DNA of 42,483 bases from an uncultured Bacilli bacterium (lineage in GTDB: Bacteria; Bacillota_I; Bacilli_A; RF39; UBA660): NCBI GenBank assembly GCA_944355355.1, contig CALVQE010000006.1, positions 1 to 42,483 on the forward strand. The letters run 5' to 3'. The translations under genes were made by a program, and so were the position numbers. The stretch's first letter is position 1, and each line of letters opens with the position of its first letter. Shown one piece after another: positions 16,114-24,744 of this stretch. The notes beneath the pieces were generated by a model. That model was not told where the DNA came from. It saw nothing but the letters and a program-made list of their open reading frames with translations, and did not search any database.

Positions 16114-17223
16114 ATGAGTAAAATAAACGAATTATGGACAAACTATAAAAAACAAATCATAATTGGCTTAGCTGCCTTTTTAGCATTAATAATCATTATT
16201 ATAATTATTATCGTTCTAGTTAATGTCTTCAAAAAATATGACTATACTTCATTAGAACAATTACTTGTTAAAACCACTGAAGAATATATCGATGATCATC
16301 CTGAAATATTGCCAACGATGGCAAATCCCCAAAGCATTGTAGATACATCCTCATTAGTGGAAGGAAAATATCTAAAAGATCTTTCTAAAATAAGTAAAGA
16401 TAACACCTGTTCAGCAGAAATAAAAATAAACTGGAACGAAGACAACTACTATATTATTCCCAAACTATCTTGCAACAGTTACACAACATCAAGCTTAACA
16501 GATCACATCTTAGAAAATGAAACGATCGTAGATAACGAGACAGACAGTGGTTTATATGACATCAATAATCACTACACCTATCGTGGTGAATATGTAAATA
16601 ATTATCTCAACTTTATGGGCTATTCATGGCGCATCATCAAATTTGATACCGAAAAAATATACTTTATTTTAGCCGACACCTTAAACAACAAAATGACCTA
16701 TGTATACGACGATCGTTATAACGAAAGTATTAGTTCTAACCGTGGCTATAACACTTTTGAAACAAGCCGTATCTATTCCTCATTAATGGACATTTATAAT
16801 AATGATCTTAAAAACTATCACAAATATTTACTAACCATGGACGCTTGCACCCATACTAGAAGTGAAGGAGACATTGATAAAAGTGGCGCAATTGAATGCA
16901 CAAGTATCTTACAAACACCTATTTCCTTATTAAGTGTCTATGATTATATGAATGCTTCCATTGATCAAAGATGTATAAACAGTGCATCTAGAAACTGTTC
17001 AAACTACAATTATCTAGCAAGTACAACCAACCGCTGGTGGCTAATGAATGGAACAAACGAAAACACTTATGAAGTCTATGCATCAAACCAAAGCGGTATC
17101 CTAAACTTAGAATCAGCTAATGCGAAAAAAGCGCTAAGAATGGTTCTTGCCATACCAAGTGACTTAATCTATAAAAGTGGCGATGGAACTTCTTCCAACC
17201 CTTATACTTTCTATGAATATTAA
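16114..17223 (+). CDS. Membrane-anchored surface protein, paralogue of 1540-2868
   Basis: 369 residues with a short basic N-terminus, one strongly hydrophobic segment rich in Ile (about residues 15-39) and a long outer region. The module YVNNYLNFMGYSWRIIKFD (about residues 163-182) matches the WRIIRIN region of the protein at 1540-2868, and both end with SGDGT-[SA]-SNP followed by a few residues. Cysteines occur in the outer region. AAGGAG lies 8 nt before ATG. It is a single gene between rpsD and a shared terminator. No enzymatic motif seen; possible DUF6273-like domain (recalled, not searched). Confidence 0.8.
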   Translation: MSKINELWTNYKKQIIIGLAAFLALIIIIIIIIVLVNVFKKYDYTSLEQLLVKTTEEYIDDHPEILPTMANPQSIVDTSSLVEGKYLKDLSKISKDNTCSAEIKINWNEDNYYIIPKLSCNSYTTSSLTDHILENETIVDNETDSGLYDINNHYTYRGEYVNNYLNFMGYSWRIIKFDTEKIYFILADTLNNKMTYVYDDRYNESISSNRGYNTFETSRIYSSLMDIYNNDLKNYHKYLLTMDACTHTRSEGDIDKSGAIECTSILQTPISLLSVYDYMNASIDQRCINSASRNCSNYNYLASTTNRWWLMNGTNENTYEVYASNQSGILNLESANAKKALRMVLAIPSDLIYKSGDGTSSNPYTFYEY

Positions 17224-17254
17224 AAGAACATCTTAAAACTTGATGTTCTTTTTT
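17222..17254. terminator. Bidirectional terminator between convergent genes
   Basis: AAAAGAACATC (17222-17232) and GATGTTCTTTT (17242-17252) form a long stem with a 9-nt loop. The A-rich and T-rich flanks provide T runs in both directions, so it serves both the surface-protein gene (plus) and the HerA gene (minus), whose stop codon abuts it. Confidence 0.88.
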
Positions 17255-19004
17255 AAAACCATTTTTCAGAAATCTGAATATTACTACTAGAAGGCGGAGG
17301 ATTAGGCATTTCTAGTTTAGCTACAATCGGAATATGAAAAGCATTACCAAACACTAAGCACATCCCCTTTCGCAACGTCTTCAAACGTTCCAACTCATCA
17401 GAAGTCACACTTGACGTAATAGACTCAATAATTTGATAATCTGAAGGATGAAAAATTTGAAAAACCAAAAAATTTGAACACTGAGACAAAGACGTTGTCG
17501 ATAACTCCATGGGTCGCTGCGTAATAAATCCCATTAACACACCGTATTTTCTTCCCTCTTTCGTAATTCGATCAAAAATATTGTACCCTAAAACTTCTAA
17601 ATCCCTGTCATTATTAACATAACGATGCGCTTCCTCTAAAATAATATTAATAGGAAAAGAACCTCTTGGTTGTAAAGTCGTCGCATAATTAAAAAACAAT
17701 TTAGAATATAACTTAGTCATAACTTTAGCAAAGCGATCTTCCATATGATTCAAACTAATATCAACAATCTGTACATTTTCTCCATTCACATGCTTAAATA
17801 ATCCTTCAACATACTCCTTTTTACTAATCACTTCATTATAACGAAAATACTTCGCATAAGGACCAGTAATAATCTGATGTAAATGCGTTTTTAAAGACAT
17901 TGCCCTTTCATACATCGATACCGAATTATAAACCCCTTCACTAAGTAAAGCAAACTCCAAAGCGTCATAAACATCTTCCAAAGAATAAACTAAATTAGGC
18001 ACTAACGCATAATCATTCAAATTTAACTTCTTAAATTGACTTAAAAAATCATTAATCTGTGTAATCGCATTAATCTTACCTTGAGCATCAATATTCAAAC
18101 ACTGCCGTACCGTTCTTGTATAACCAGGCTCTTTAATCTCACTATTCACATTAAGCTGAGGCGTATTATATTTATTTAAAATAGAAATAACTTGATCTCT
18201 TATCTGACTAGCCGTCTTCCCACTTGCCAAAACATCAAGTAAAGCCGTCGCGATTATATTATTTTTATACTCTAAAGAAACAGGATCATCACTCTTAAAA
18301 ATACTGACATACTGCAAAGTCTTTTCTAAAACAGGAACCAAAAAAGAATCATCAACATCAAGTAAAATAGCTAGATCATCTGCATCTAAAAAATATGCTG
18401 GAAAAGAAATAGATTGAACCTCAGCATTCGGATCATTTTGGTAATTACGGACATGAATCCCTGGAATACTTTCCAAATTGGAAAAAGCCTGATGATATTC
18501 TCCATATACATCAAATAAAACGATATGAGCATTAATAGGTGAATTCTTTTTATTATAAAAAACATTTTGTAACAACCTAGCTACTCCACAACTCTTTCCT
18601 GAACCACTATTACCAATAATAGCAAAATGATTAGAAAAAAAAGCATTGATATCCGCTGTAACAACAAAATTATTATAGGTTGTAGACGTTCCAATCAACA
18701 ATCGATTTTTATCTTGAATATCTTGAGAACCAATAAAAGTAATAAGTTCATTACCCGTTACAATTCTAGGAACAGCATTCATATCTGGAAATTTAAAAAC
18801 ACCATTAACAAAAACATTATTAATAATCTCCCCAATCAAAAGAATCTCCAACGTTTCCCTCTGAACTTCAATAATCTGTCCAATAATCTTTGTATTTTGA
18901 CTTTCAAAAACAACATGAATTCCCTTCAAATTACTCATAACACTTTTTGCTAAATTCTCAACATACACTGTATTCTTCTTCACATCAACAATCTTGCCAA
19001 ACAT
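17253..19004 (-). CDS. herA: HerA-type DNA translocase ATPase
   Basis: FtsK/HerA-superfamily hexameric ATPase. 583 residues: an N-terminal HAS-barrel-like region (about 1-105), Walker A GNSGSGKS (about 131-138), Walker B with catalytic Glu IILEEAHRYV (about 455), and the downstream FITQRPMELS sensor. HerA normally works with the nuclease NurA in DNA end processing, or with SIR2 or DUF4297 effectors in defence; neither partner is adjacent. AAGGTGA precedes ATG at 19004. Family assignment secure, biological role open. Confidence 0.88.
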   Translation of the reverse strand: MFGKIVDVKKNTVYVENLAKSVMSNLKGIHVVFESQNTKIIGQIIEVQRETLEILLIGEIINNVFVNGVFKFPDMNAVPRIVTGNELITFIGSQDIQDKNRLLIGTSTTYNNFVVTADINAFFSNHFAIIGNSGSGKSCGVARLLQNVFYNKKNSPINAHIVLFDVYGEYHQAFSNLESIPGIHVRNYQNDPNAEVQSISFPAYFLDADDLAILLDVDDSFLVPVLEKTLQYVSIFKSDDPVSLEYKNNIIATALLDVLASGKTASQIRDQVISILNKYNTPQLNVNSEIKEPGYTRTVRQCLNIDAQGKINAITQINDFLSQFKKLNLNDYALVPNLVYSLEDVYDALEFALLSEGVYNSVSMYERAMSLKTHLHQIITGPYAKYFRYNEVISKKEYVEGLFKHVNGENVQIVDISLNHMEDRFAKVMTKLYSKLFFNYATTLQPRGSFPINIILEEAHRYVNNDRDLEVLGYNIFDRITKEGRKYGVLMGFITQRPMELSTTSLSQCSNFLVFQIFHPSDYQIIESITSSVTSDELERLKTLRKGMCLVFGNAFHIPIVAKLEMPNPPPSSSNIQISEKWF

Positions 19005-19075
19005 TCAAATCACCTTTTTATTCTTTTATTCATCTAAAACCATTTTACTATAAAACCAAAAAAAAGAAAAGAAAA

Positions 19076-21658
19076 TCATACCCCCAACTTAATTCCTTTT
19101 CTCTTTAAAATAATCTTTCGCAGAAAATCTACTGGTATAACCGTAAAAGCAAGTAACAAAACAAAAGTAAGTTCAAAAGGAGTTAGCCCAAACGTTCGAA
19201 AAACTACTCCACCCTTATAAATTAAAATCATTTGGACACTAGCAATAAACAAAATCGTAATCACAAACACAATATTCTTTCGTAAATGTGCAAAAATATT
19301 TAAACGATGCGTTCGCGAATTAAAAGCATTACCAATACCGATAAAAATAAACAAAGCAAAATAGGCCGTCATCAAATATTTAAAATCTTCTCCCGTTCGT
19401 ACCAAAGTTCTAACCCAAGGAGACTTCAAGAAAAAAATACACAACAATGCCGAATAAAGGCCAGTCCACAAAATCTCCGAATACATATACTTATTCATAA
19501 TTGGCTCATCCTTGCGTTTAGGCGCTTCCTTCATTGTCTCTTTTAAAGCCGGTTCATAAGAAAAAGCAAGACCAGCAAACGTATCCATAATCATATTAAT
19601 CCATAACATTTGAATAATCGTAATCGGTGTATTCACCCCAATGAAAGGTCCAATAATGGAGAGAAAAAGAGCACAGAAATTACAAGTCAACTGATAAATA
19701 ATAAACTTTCGAATACTCTTAAAAATAGTTCGTCCATATAAAATAGCCTCACTTATCGATAAAATATTATCATCTAAAATAACAATATCACTAGCCTGCT
19801 TTGCCACCTCAGTCCCACTACCCATAGCAAACCCAACATTAGCTTTTTTCAAAGCCGGTGCATCATTAACTCCATCTCCCGTCATCCCTACAACCAAATC
19901 ACGTTCTAAAGCGAGACGAACCAATTTACTCTTATCTTGAGGTAAAGCCCGCGCAATAACCTTAATCCGTGGTAACATCTCTTCAAGCTGATAATCCGAA
20001 TAAGAATTTAATTCTGAACTCGTCAAAACAATATCGGAAGCATCCTTTAAAATCCCTACTTCCTTTGCAATAGCCGTCGCTGTCTCTTTTGCATCTCCCG
20101 TAATCATAACTACTTGTATGCCAGCTCCCTGAATCAACGAAACACCCTCACGTGCTTCAGGTCGCAAATCATCTTTAATCGCGACAATCCCAACAAAAGT
20201 TAAGGAATCTATCTCTTCACCATGACTCATGGCTAAAGTAAGAACCCGACATCCCTGCATAGTAAGTAAATGTATCTCCGTCTCAATCTTCTTGCGCTCT
20301 AAAAACGCTTTTTCCTCTCCATTATGCCTTAAATAACGCGTACACTTAGGAAGCAACTTCTCACTAGCCCCTTTTATAAAAGTTCTTTTGACACCATTTT
20401 CTCTAACCGTAACACTAGAGTACTTCTTAGCACTATCAAACAAACTTCGTCCAACAACTTCAACAGAAAAACTCTGAGGTGAAAAAAAACTGAGTAAAGC
20501 CCGATCCGTTGAATTTCCCCCAATAACTTTTCCATCACTATAAAAACTTTGATTATTTAAGACCATACATTTCAAAATAGAATCACAATATTTCCCATAC
20601 TTTTTTAAATCCTTTTCACTTTTAAAGTGATTACCTTCCCCACTAAGAATTTCCATAACAGAAAGCTTCCCCTTAGTAAGAGTACCCGTCTTATCTGTAA
20701 ACAAAATATTCATCGAACCAGTCGTCTCAATACCAACTAACTTACGAACTAAAACATGACTTTTAAGCATTCTTTTCATATTACTAGACAACACTAAAGT
20801 AATCATCATCGGCAAACCTTCTGGAACCGCGACAACAATAATCGTTACCGATAAAGTAAGAGCATAAATAAAATAATCTGCCATCAAATGAAAATCCGTA
20901 ACCGTTGCCTTAATCGCATCCCACTCAAAATTGTTCTCTAAAATAATAACCGAAAATAAATAAGAACAAGTCACCAAAAAAGCCCCGACATATCCAATAC
21001 GACTAATCGTTTTCGCAAGTCCTCGAAGTCGTAACTTTAAAGGACTAGTTGGTTCCTCTTCCTGAACTTCTTTCGCAAGATTACCATAAACCGTTTGATC
21101 ACCAACCTTGTTGACTTTCATTAAAGCCTCACCATCATACACAACCGCCCCACGTAAAACCTCACTGCCAACACTTTTTTTACACTCTTTCGTCTCCCCA
21201 TTAAGTCTTGACTCATCCACACTCAAATGCCCAAAAACCAAAGTTCCATCCGCGGGAATCGCATCTCCAGAAGAAAGCATGACAATATCTCCCACAACAA
21301 CATCCTCTAACTTAATCTCAATAACCTTACCATCTCTTTTAACCTTAACCTTAATACTTTCTTGTTCCTCCTGTAGCTTCTTAAATGCTTCCTCACTTCC
21401 ATACTCACTAATCGAAGAAATAAAAGAAGCCAAAAAAATTGCAATCAAAATACCCAAAGTTTCAAACCAATCAAAATCACGAAACAAAAACACAACCTTA
21501 ATAGCTAAGGCAACCAATAAAATTTTAATAATGGGATCTCCTAAAGATTCTAATAACAACCGCAAGAAACTCTTTTGCTTCATTTCAGTAATACTATTTG
21601 TACCATACTTCTTTCTTTGCACTTCTACTTCCTGAGACTTTAGTCCATTCATTTCCAT
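19076..21658 (-). CDS. P-type Ca2+-transporting ATPase (PMCA/SERCA-like)
   Basis: Exports Ca2+ with ATP hydrolysis. 861 residues with the P-type order: actuator motif LNGETKE, TM4 with VAVPEGLPMMITLVL, phosphorylation motif DKTGTLTKG (Asp about 322), hinge MTGDGVNDAPALKKA (about 592), and TM6 with NMIMDTFAGLAFSYEP. PEGLP and the TM6 Asn/Asp pattern point to calcium and the plasma-membrane (type IIB-like) group. ATG at 21658 is chosen because AGGTGA lies 7 nt upstream; the open frame to 21697 includes a terminator hairpin. It is separated from the upstream gene by that terminator. Confidence 0.92.
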   Translation of the reverse strand: MEMNGLKSQEVEVQRKKYGTNSITEMKQKSFLRLLLESLGDPIIKILLVALAIKVVFLFRDFDWFETLGILIAIFLASFISSISEYGSEEAFKKLQEEQESIKVKVKRDGKVIEIKLEDVVVGDIVMLSSGDAIPADGTLVFGHLSVDESRLNGETKECKKSVGSEVLRGAVVYDGEALMKVNKVGDQTVYGNLAKEVQEEEPTSPLKLRLRGLAKTISRIGYVGAFLVTCSYLFSVIILENNFEWDAIKATVTDFHLMADYFIYALTLSVTIIVVAVPEGLPMMITLVLSSNMKRMLKSHVLVRKLVGIETTGSMNILFTDKTGTLTKGKLSVMEILSGEGNHFKSEKDLKKYGKYCDSILKCMVLNNQSFYSDGKVIGGNSTDRALLSFFSPQSFSVEVVGRSLFDSAKKYSSVTVRENGVKRTFIKGASEKLLPKCTRYLRHNGEEKAFLERKKIETEIHLLTMQGCRVLTLAMSHGEEIDSLTFVGIVAIKDDLRPEAREGVSLIQGAGIQVVMITGDAKETATAIAKEVGILKDASDIVLTSSELNSYSDYQLEEMLPRIKVIARALPQDKSKLVRLALERDLVVGMTGDGVNDAPALKKANVGFAMGSGTEVAKQASDIVILDDNILSISEAILYGRTIFKSIRKFIIYQLTCNFCALFLSIIGPFIGVNTPITIIQMLWINMIMDTFAGLAFSYEPALKETMKEAPKRKDEPIMNKYMYSEILWTGLYSALLCIFFLKSPWVRTLVRTGEDFKYLMTAYFALFIFIGIGNAFNSRTHRLNIFAHLRKNIVFVITILFIASVQMILIYKGGVVFRTFGLTPFELTFVLLLAFTVIPVDFLRKIILKRKGIKLGV

Positions 21659-21693
21659 GCGTGATTCACCTATGAAACTATATGAACACCACA

Positions 21694-21725
21694 ACAAAAA
21701 AATTCATTCTTTAACAAATGAATTT
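21694..21725 (-). terminator. Intrinsic terminator after the ATP-grasp gene
   Basis: On the minus strand AAATTCATT (21725-21717) pairs perfectly with AATGAATTT (21708-21700), followed by T residues. It immediately follows the stop codon at 21727. Confidence 0.85.
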
Positions 21726-21726
21726 C

Positions 21727-22752
21727 CTATAACTTAATCTTCTTCATCTCACCCTTTAAAACATCACTTACATCCTTTAAATGTCCCGTTCTTTTATCTT
21801 TCAATTTATAAAATTGCAAAATACCATAACCCGGATATTCATTACCTTCCACCATCACCGGTCCTTTATCCGTAAAAGCAATATCCCACCCAATATATCG
21901 AATCTGTGGAATTTTTAAAGCTGCCTCTTGACACATCAAAAAAGCCTCTTTAACTCCTGGAATAATAACCTCATCAAATCGTTTACCACTAAGAGGATGA
22001 CACTCATAAATATGCCCATAATCATCAATAACATGACTATCAATCTTTCCATCCTCATTTAAACTAAAATATAAATCATTTGTACAACCAATCACATCAG
22101 TATCATCCTGATTAATTCGCAAAGCATTGCCAATAATATACACTTTGCCATCCTTATATAAAGTAACAATCCGAAACGAACTCACAACATGCGGATTAAG
22201 TTCATTAATTTCCTTACACTGCTTAATCTCTTCTTCCACCAAAAACTGCTTTTTTTCTTTTAAATCATAAAACAATTCTTTCCAATCCGGATAATCCTTT
22301 ACCCAAATCTTTTTTACACCATGTCCTCCATATCCAGTCGGATCCTTAGCAAAAAAACTTTTCTTGCCTTTAAGAAAACGCTGAAAATCCTCCTCACTAG
22401 CAGTCCGTAAATTCAAATAATCTCGTTTCAAGTACTCCTCAAAAACACGATTAAAAATTAACTTATCATTTAAAACAACCTCATACTTTCCATCATTTAA
22501 ATACGAAAGCAATCGATAAAAACTCTTCGTTGTCACAAACGTATCTTTTTCTCTTTTAGTCAAATTAAAGTAATTTCCCCGAAAATAATCAGTATAACCA
22601 ACCCCACGTGTTAGTATATTTTTATAAAGATCTAACTTTATAACCCATTTTGGCTTCTTATTTTCTAACGCCATAATTTCAATCATTTTCTTTGTTCGAC
22701 TCTTATTTGTCCCTTTAACTTTTCTTAACATCCAGCGATACACTGAAGCCAT
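21727..22752 (-). CDS. ATP-grasp enzyme, sugar-transfer/glutamate-ligase-like
   Basis: About 341 residues. Visible ATP-grasp elements are a glycine-rich loop KDPTGYGGHGVKKIWV (about 136-151), FLVEEEIKQCKEIN (adenine-binding hinge region), VVSSFRIVTLY, IGWDIAFTDKGPVMVEGNEYPG (metal-binding Asp and Glu-x-Asn). This matches the sugar-transfer associated ATP-grasp group (PF14397-like), often near cell-envelope genes; the substrate is unknown. The ATG at 22752 is preferred over the GTG at 22761, which overlaps the racemase stop. It lies in one operon with the racemase, suggesting a cell-wall or surface-polymer role (inference). Confidence 0.8.
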   Translation of the reverse strand: MASVYRWMLRKVKGTNKSRTKKMIEIMALENKKPKWVIKLDLYKNILTRGVGYTDYFRGNYFNLTKREKDTFVTTKSFYRLLSYLNDGKYEVVLNDKLIFNRVFEEYLKRDYLNLRTASEEDFQRFLKGKKSFFAKDPTGYGGHGVKKIWVKDYPDWKELFYDLKEKKQFLVEEEIKQCKEINELNPHVVSSFRIVTLYKDGKVYIIGNALRINQDDTDVIGCTNDLYFSLNEDGKIDSHVIDDYGHIYECHPLSGKRFDEVIIPGVKEAFLMCQEAALKIPQIRYIGWDIAFTDKGPVMVEGNEYPGYGILQFYKLKDKRTGHLKDVSDVLKGEMKKIKL

Positions 22753-22757
22753 TCTAA

Positions 22758-23922
22758 TCACATCCTTTTTTCCTCAACATAAACCCGTTCATTACTATTA
22801 CCAATATCGAGTAAACTCTCAGCTAAACCAGCATTTTTCCATCTACTCATCAATCCTAAAGTAATCTCATCTCCTAAAACTACAACCACATCATCCAAAG
22901 ATACCTCATCATCCACCTCAATCATCATCATATTCATACTAATCTCCCCAACAACATTATATCTTTTTCCATGAATCAAAACATACTTTGAAGCAATACC
23001 ATTTGCATAACCAATCGGTAAAATTGCAATTTTCATCTCTTTCTTTGCTTCATAAGTTGCTCCATAGCCGACAAAAGAACCCTTAGCAATCGTCTTGATT
23101 TGTAAAATATAAGTATACATTCTAAAAGCTGGCGCGACGGCCAAAGAAATATTCGTATACGTATCACTAATCCGATACTTTTTCTGATAAAAGTCATTAC
23201 GAACAACTCTCAATTTATTTTTAACCCCATCTTTAGAAAAATAAGGAGAGACATTATACCCATAAAGCAAAATACCTAAACGAACACCATTAGCAAAAGA
23301 AATCTTTGAATGAGCAAGCATAATTGTACTAGAAGCCAAATGAACAATCGGAATCTCTCCTAAATCTATTAAACTCGTAATCTCTTGAAAAGAGGCCAGT
23401 TGATCATCCCAATGCTTATCAAAAAAGCCAACCGTCGCGAAATGTGTATAAATTCCTTCTAACTCTAAATAAGGACTTTCACTAATTAACTTTTTAGCCG
23501 TAACAACACTTTCCTTATCTTGAAACCCCAAGCGACTCATTCCTGAATCAATTTTCAAATGAATCTTAAAGCTTTCTGTTTAAAGAAACTTGCATCAAAT
23601 CTTTCAAATAATTTAAATCATGCACCGTAAGTGTAATATGTTTTAAAGAAGCCTCTTCTACATTCTGAAGTTCAATAGGTTGCATACATAAAATAGGAAT
23701 GTCTTCATCAAGTTCCCTAACCTTCAAAGCCTCATGAAAATAAGAAACCGCCACATAATTCACACCATTATCCTTCATCGTCTTGACAACTTCTACTCCA
23801 TGACCATAAGCATCAGATTTTAAAACCCCAATCACATACTTATAATTCGGATAACTTTTAATAACCTCTTTTACATTCTTTCCTAATTGTTTTAAATCAA
23901 TTTCTACAAAAGTCTTTCGCAT
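22758..23922 (-). pseudogene. alr: Alanine racemase split by a one-base frameshift
   Basis: PLP enzyme that makes D-alanine for peptidoglycan. The N-terminal part (from ATG at 23922) has the PLP lysine in VLKSDAYGHG and ends at a stop after VSLNRKL. The C-terminal part continues in another frame with IHLKIDSGMSRLGF, VRLGILLYGYN, FVGYGATYEA and VVVLGDEITLG. Removing one A of the AAA run at 23568-23570 (T on the coding strand) rejoins them as NRKL-K-IHLKIDSGM, giving a normal length of about 388 residues. No other defect was seen, so this is either a recent mutation, a reversible slip, or a sequencing or assembly error. As the only racemase gene in view it would matter for viability. It lies between a small unknown gene and the ATP-grasp gene. 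Confidence 0.88.
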
Positions 23923-23936
23923 ACTACCCTGTCCTT

Positions 23937-24173
23937 TCACTTTTGCATCTCCTGGTAATAACTATATGAAGCAATCTCTAAAGCCACCTCATCTAGCTCC
24001 TCATCATCAAAATAATTCAAATAGAAAAGCAAATCTTTTGCACTTTTAAAGTCCCGATAAGGAATTTTAAATTGTTCTAACACTTTTACTTGTTTATGTG
24101 TTAAATAATAACGATCATTTACACTCACCAAAGAATGATCATCTACTATCTTTTGAAAAGAATCTTTATCCAT
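23937..24173 (-). CDS. Small conserved-looking protein, unknown
   Basis: 78 residues, acidic, without signal or membrane segments: MDKDSFQKIVDDHSLVSVND near the start, later YRDFKSAKDLLFYLNYFDDE. ATG at 24173 follows AGGTGAGGAG at 4 nt. It ends a few bases before the alanine racemase gene, so it is the first gene of that operon. No family recognised. Confidence 0.65.
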   Translation of the reverse strand: MDKDSFQKIVDDHSLVSVNDRYYLTHKQVKVLEQFKIPYRDFKSAKDLLFYLNYFDDEELDEVALEIASYSYYQEMQK

Positions 24174-24243
24174 AAAACTCCTCACCTACTACTAGTTTAT
24201 CATATTTTCTTAGTTTTGAGGTATATTAATACTAGTGATTATT

Positions 24244-24744
24244 ATGAAAGACAAAATATTAAATATTTTAAGAATCTTTTTACCCTTAATTTTAGGAGGA
24301 ATCATAGCCTTTATTATAAAAGACGCCATAGACTATACCAGCTTAAACTTGCCACCCTTAGCACCTCCAAAAATCACTTTTCCCATTGTATGGACAATCC
24401 TCTATTTTTTAATTGGCCTATCCTACTATCTATATCGTAAAGAAAATAAAACCAGAGAAACCATCATCTTATATTATGTAGGACTATTTTTAAACCTCAC
24501 TTGGACTATTCTCTTCTTCCTACTAAAACTAAGACTCTTATCTATCTTCTGGATAACACTACTCATCGGCTTTACATGGTTTCTAATAAGCAATTATAAA
24601 GACCAAAACAAAATATCAGCCTACCTTCTTTACCCTTATCTTATTTGGTTAATCTTTGCTACCTTTAAACATCGGTATTTACTTGTTAAATTAAAACGAC
24701 CTTTTACAGTCGCTTTTTTAATCTTTATTTTCATAAGTAAGTAA
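24244..24744 (+). CDS. tspO: TspO/MBR family membrane protein
   Basis: Five-helix membrane protein that binds porphyrins and related ligands. 166 residues with the family landmarks: LPLILGGIIAFI in helix 1, PPLAPPKITFPIVWTILYFL (the conserved PP...P...VW segment), LFLNLTWTILFF, and YPYLIWLIFATF. The C-terminal tail (RPFTVAFLIFIFISK) is encoded by a terminator-like hairpin and overlaps the SNF2 gene end by 27 bp, so the last 15 residues may be a recent extension. ATG at 24244 is favoured over the one at 24235. The ribosome site is weak. Confidence 0.85.
   Translation: MKDKILNILRIFLPLILGGIIAFIIKDAIDYTSLNLPPLAPPKITFPIVWTILYFLIGLSYYLYRKENKTRETIILYYVGLFLNLTWTILFFLLKLRLLSIFWITLLIGFTWFLISNYKDQNKISAYLLYPYLIWLIFATFKHRYLLVKLKRPFTVAFLIFIFISK
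24697..24720. terminator. Weak bidirectional hairpin at the convergent tspO/SNF2 ends
   Basis: CGAC (24697-24700) pairs with GTCG (24709-24712), extended by A/T pairs across one mismatch. T6 follows on the plus strand, and a T-rich stretch on the minus strand. The hairpin lies inside the tspO frame. Confidence 0.5.
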
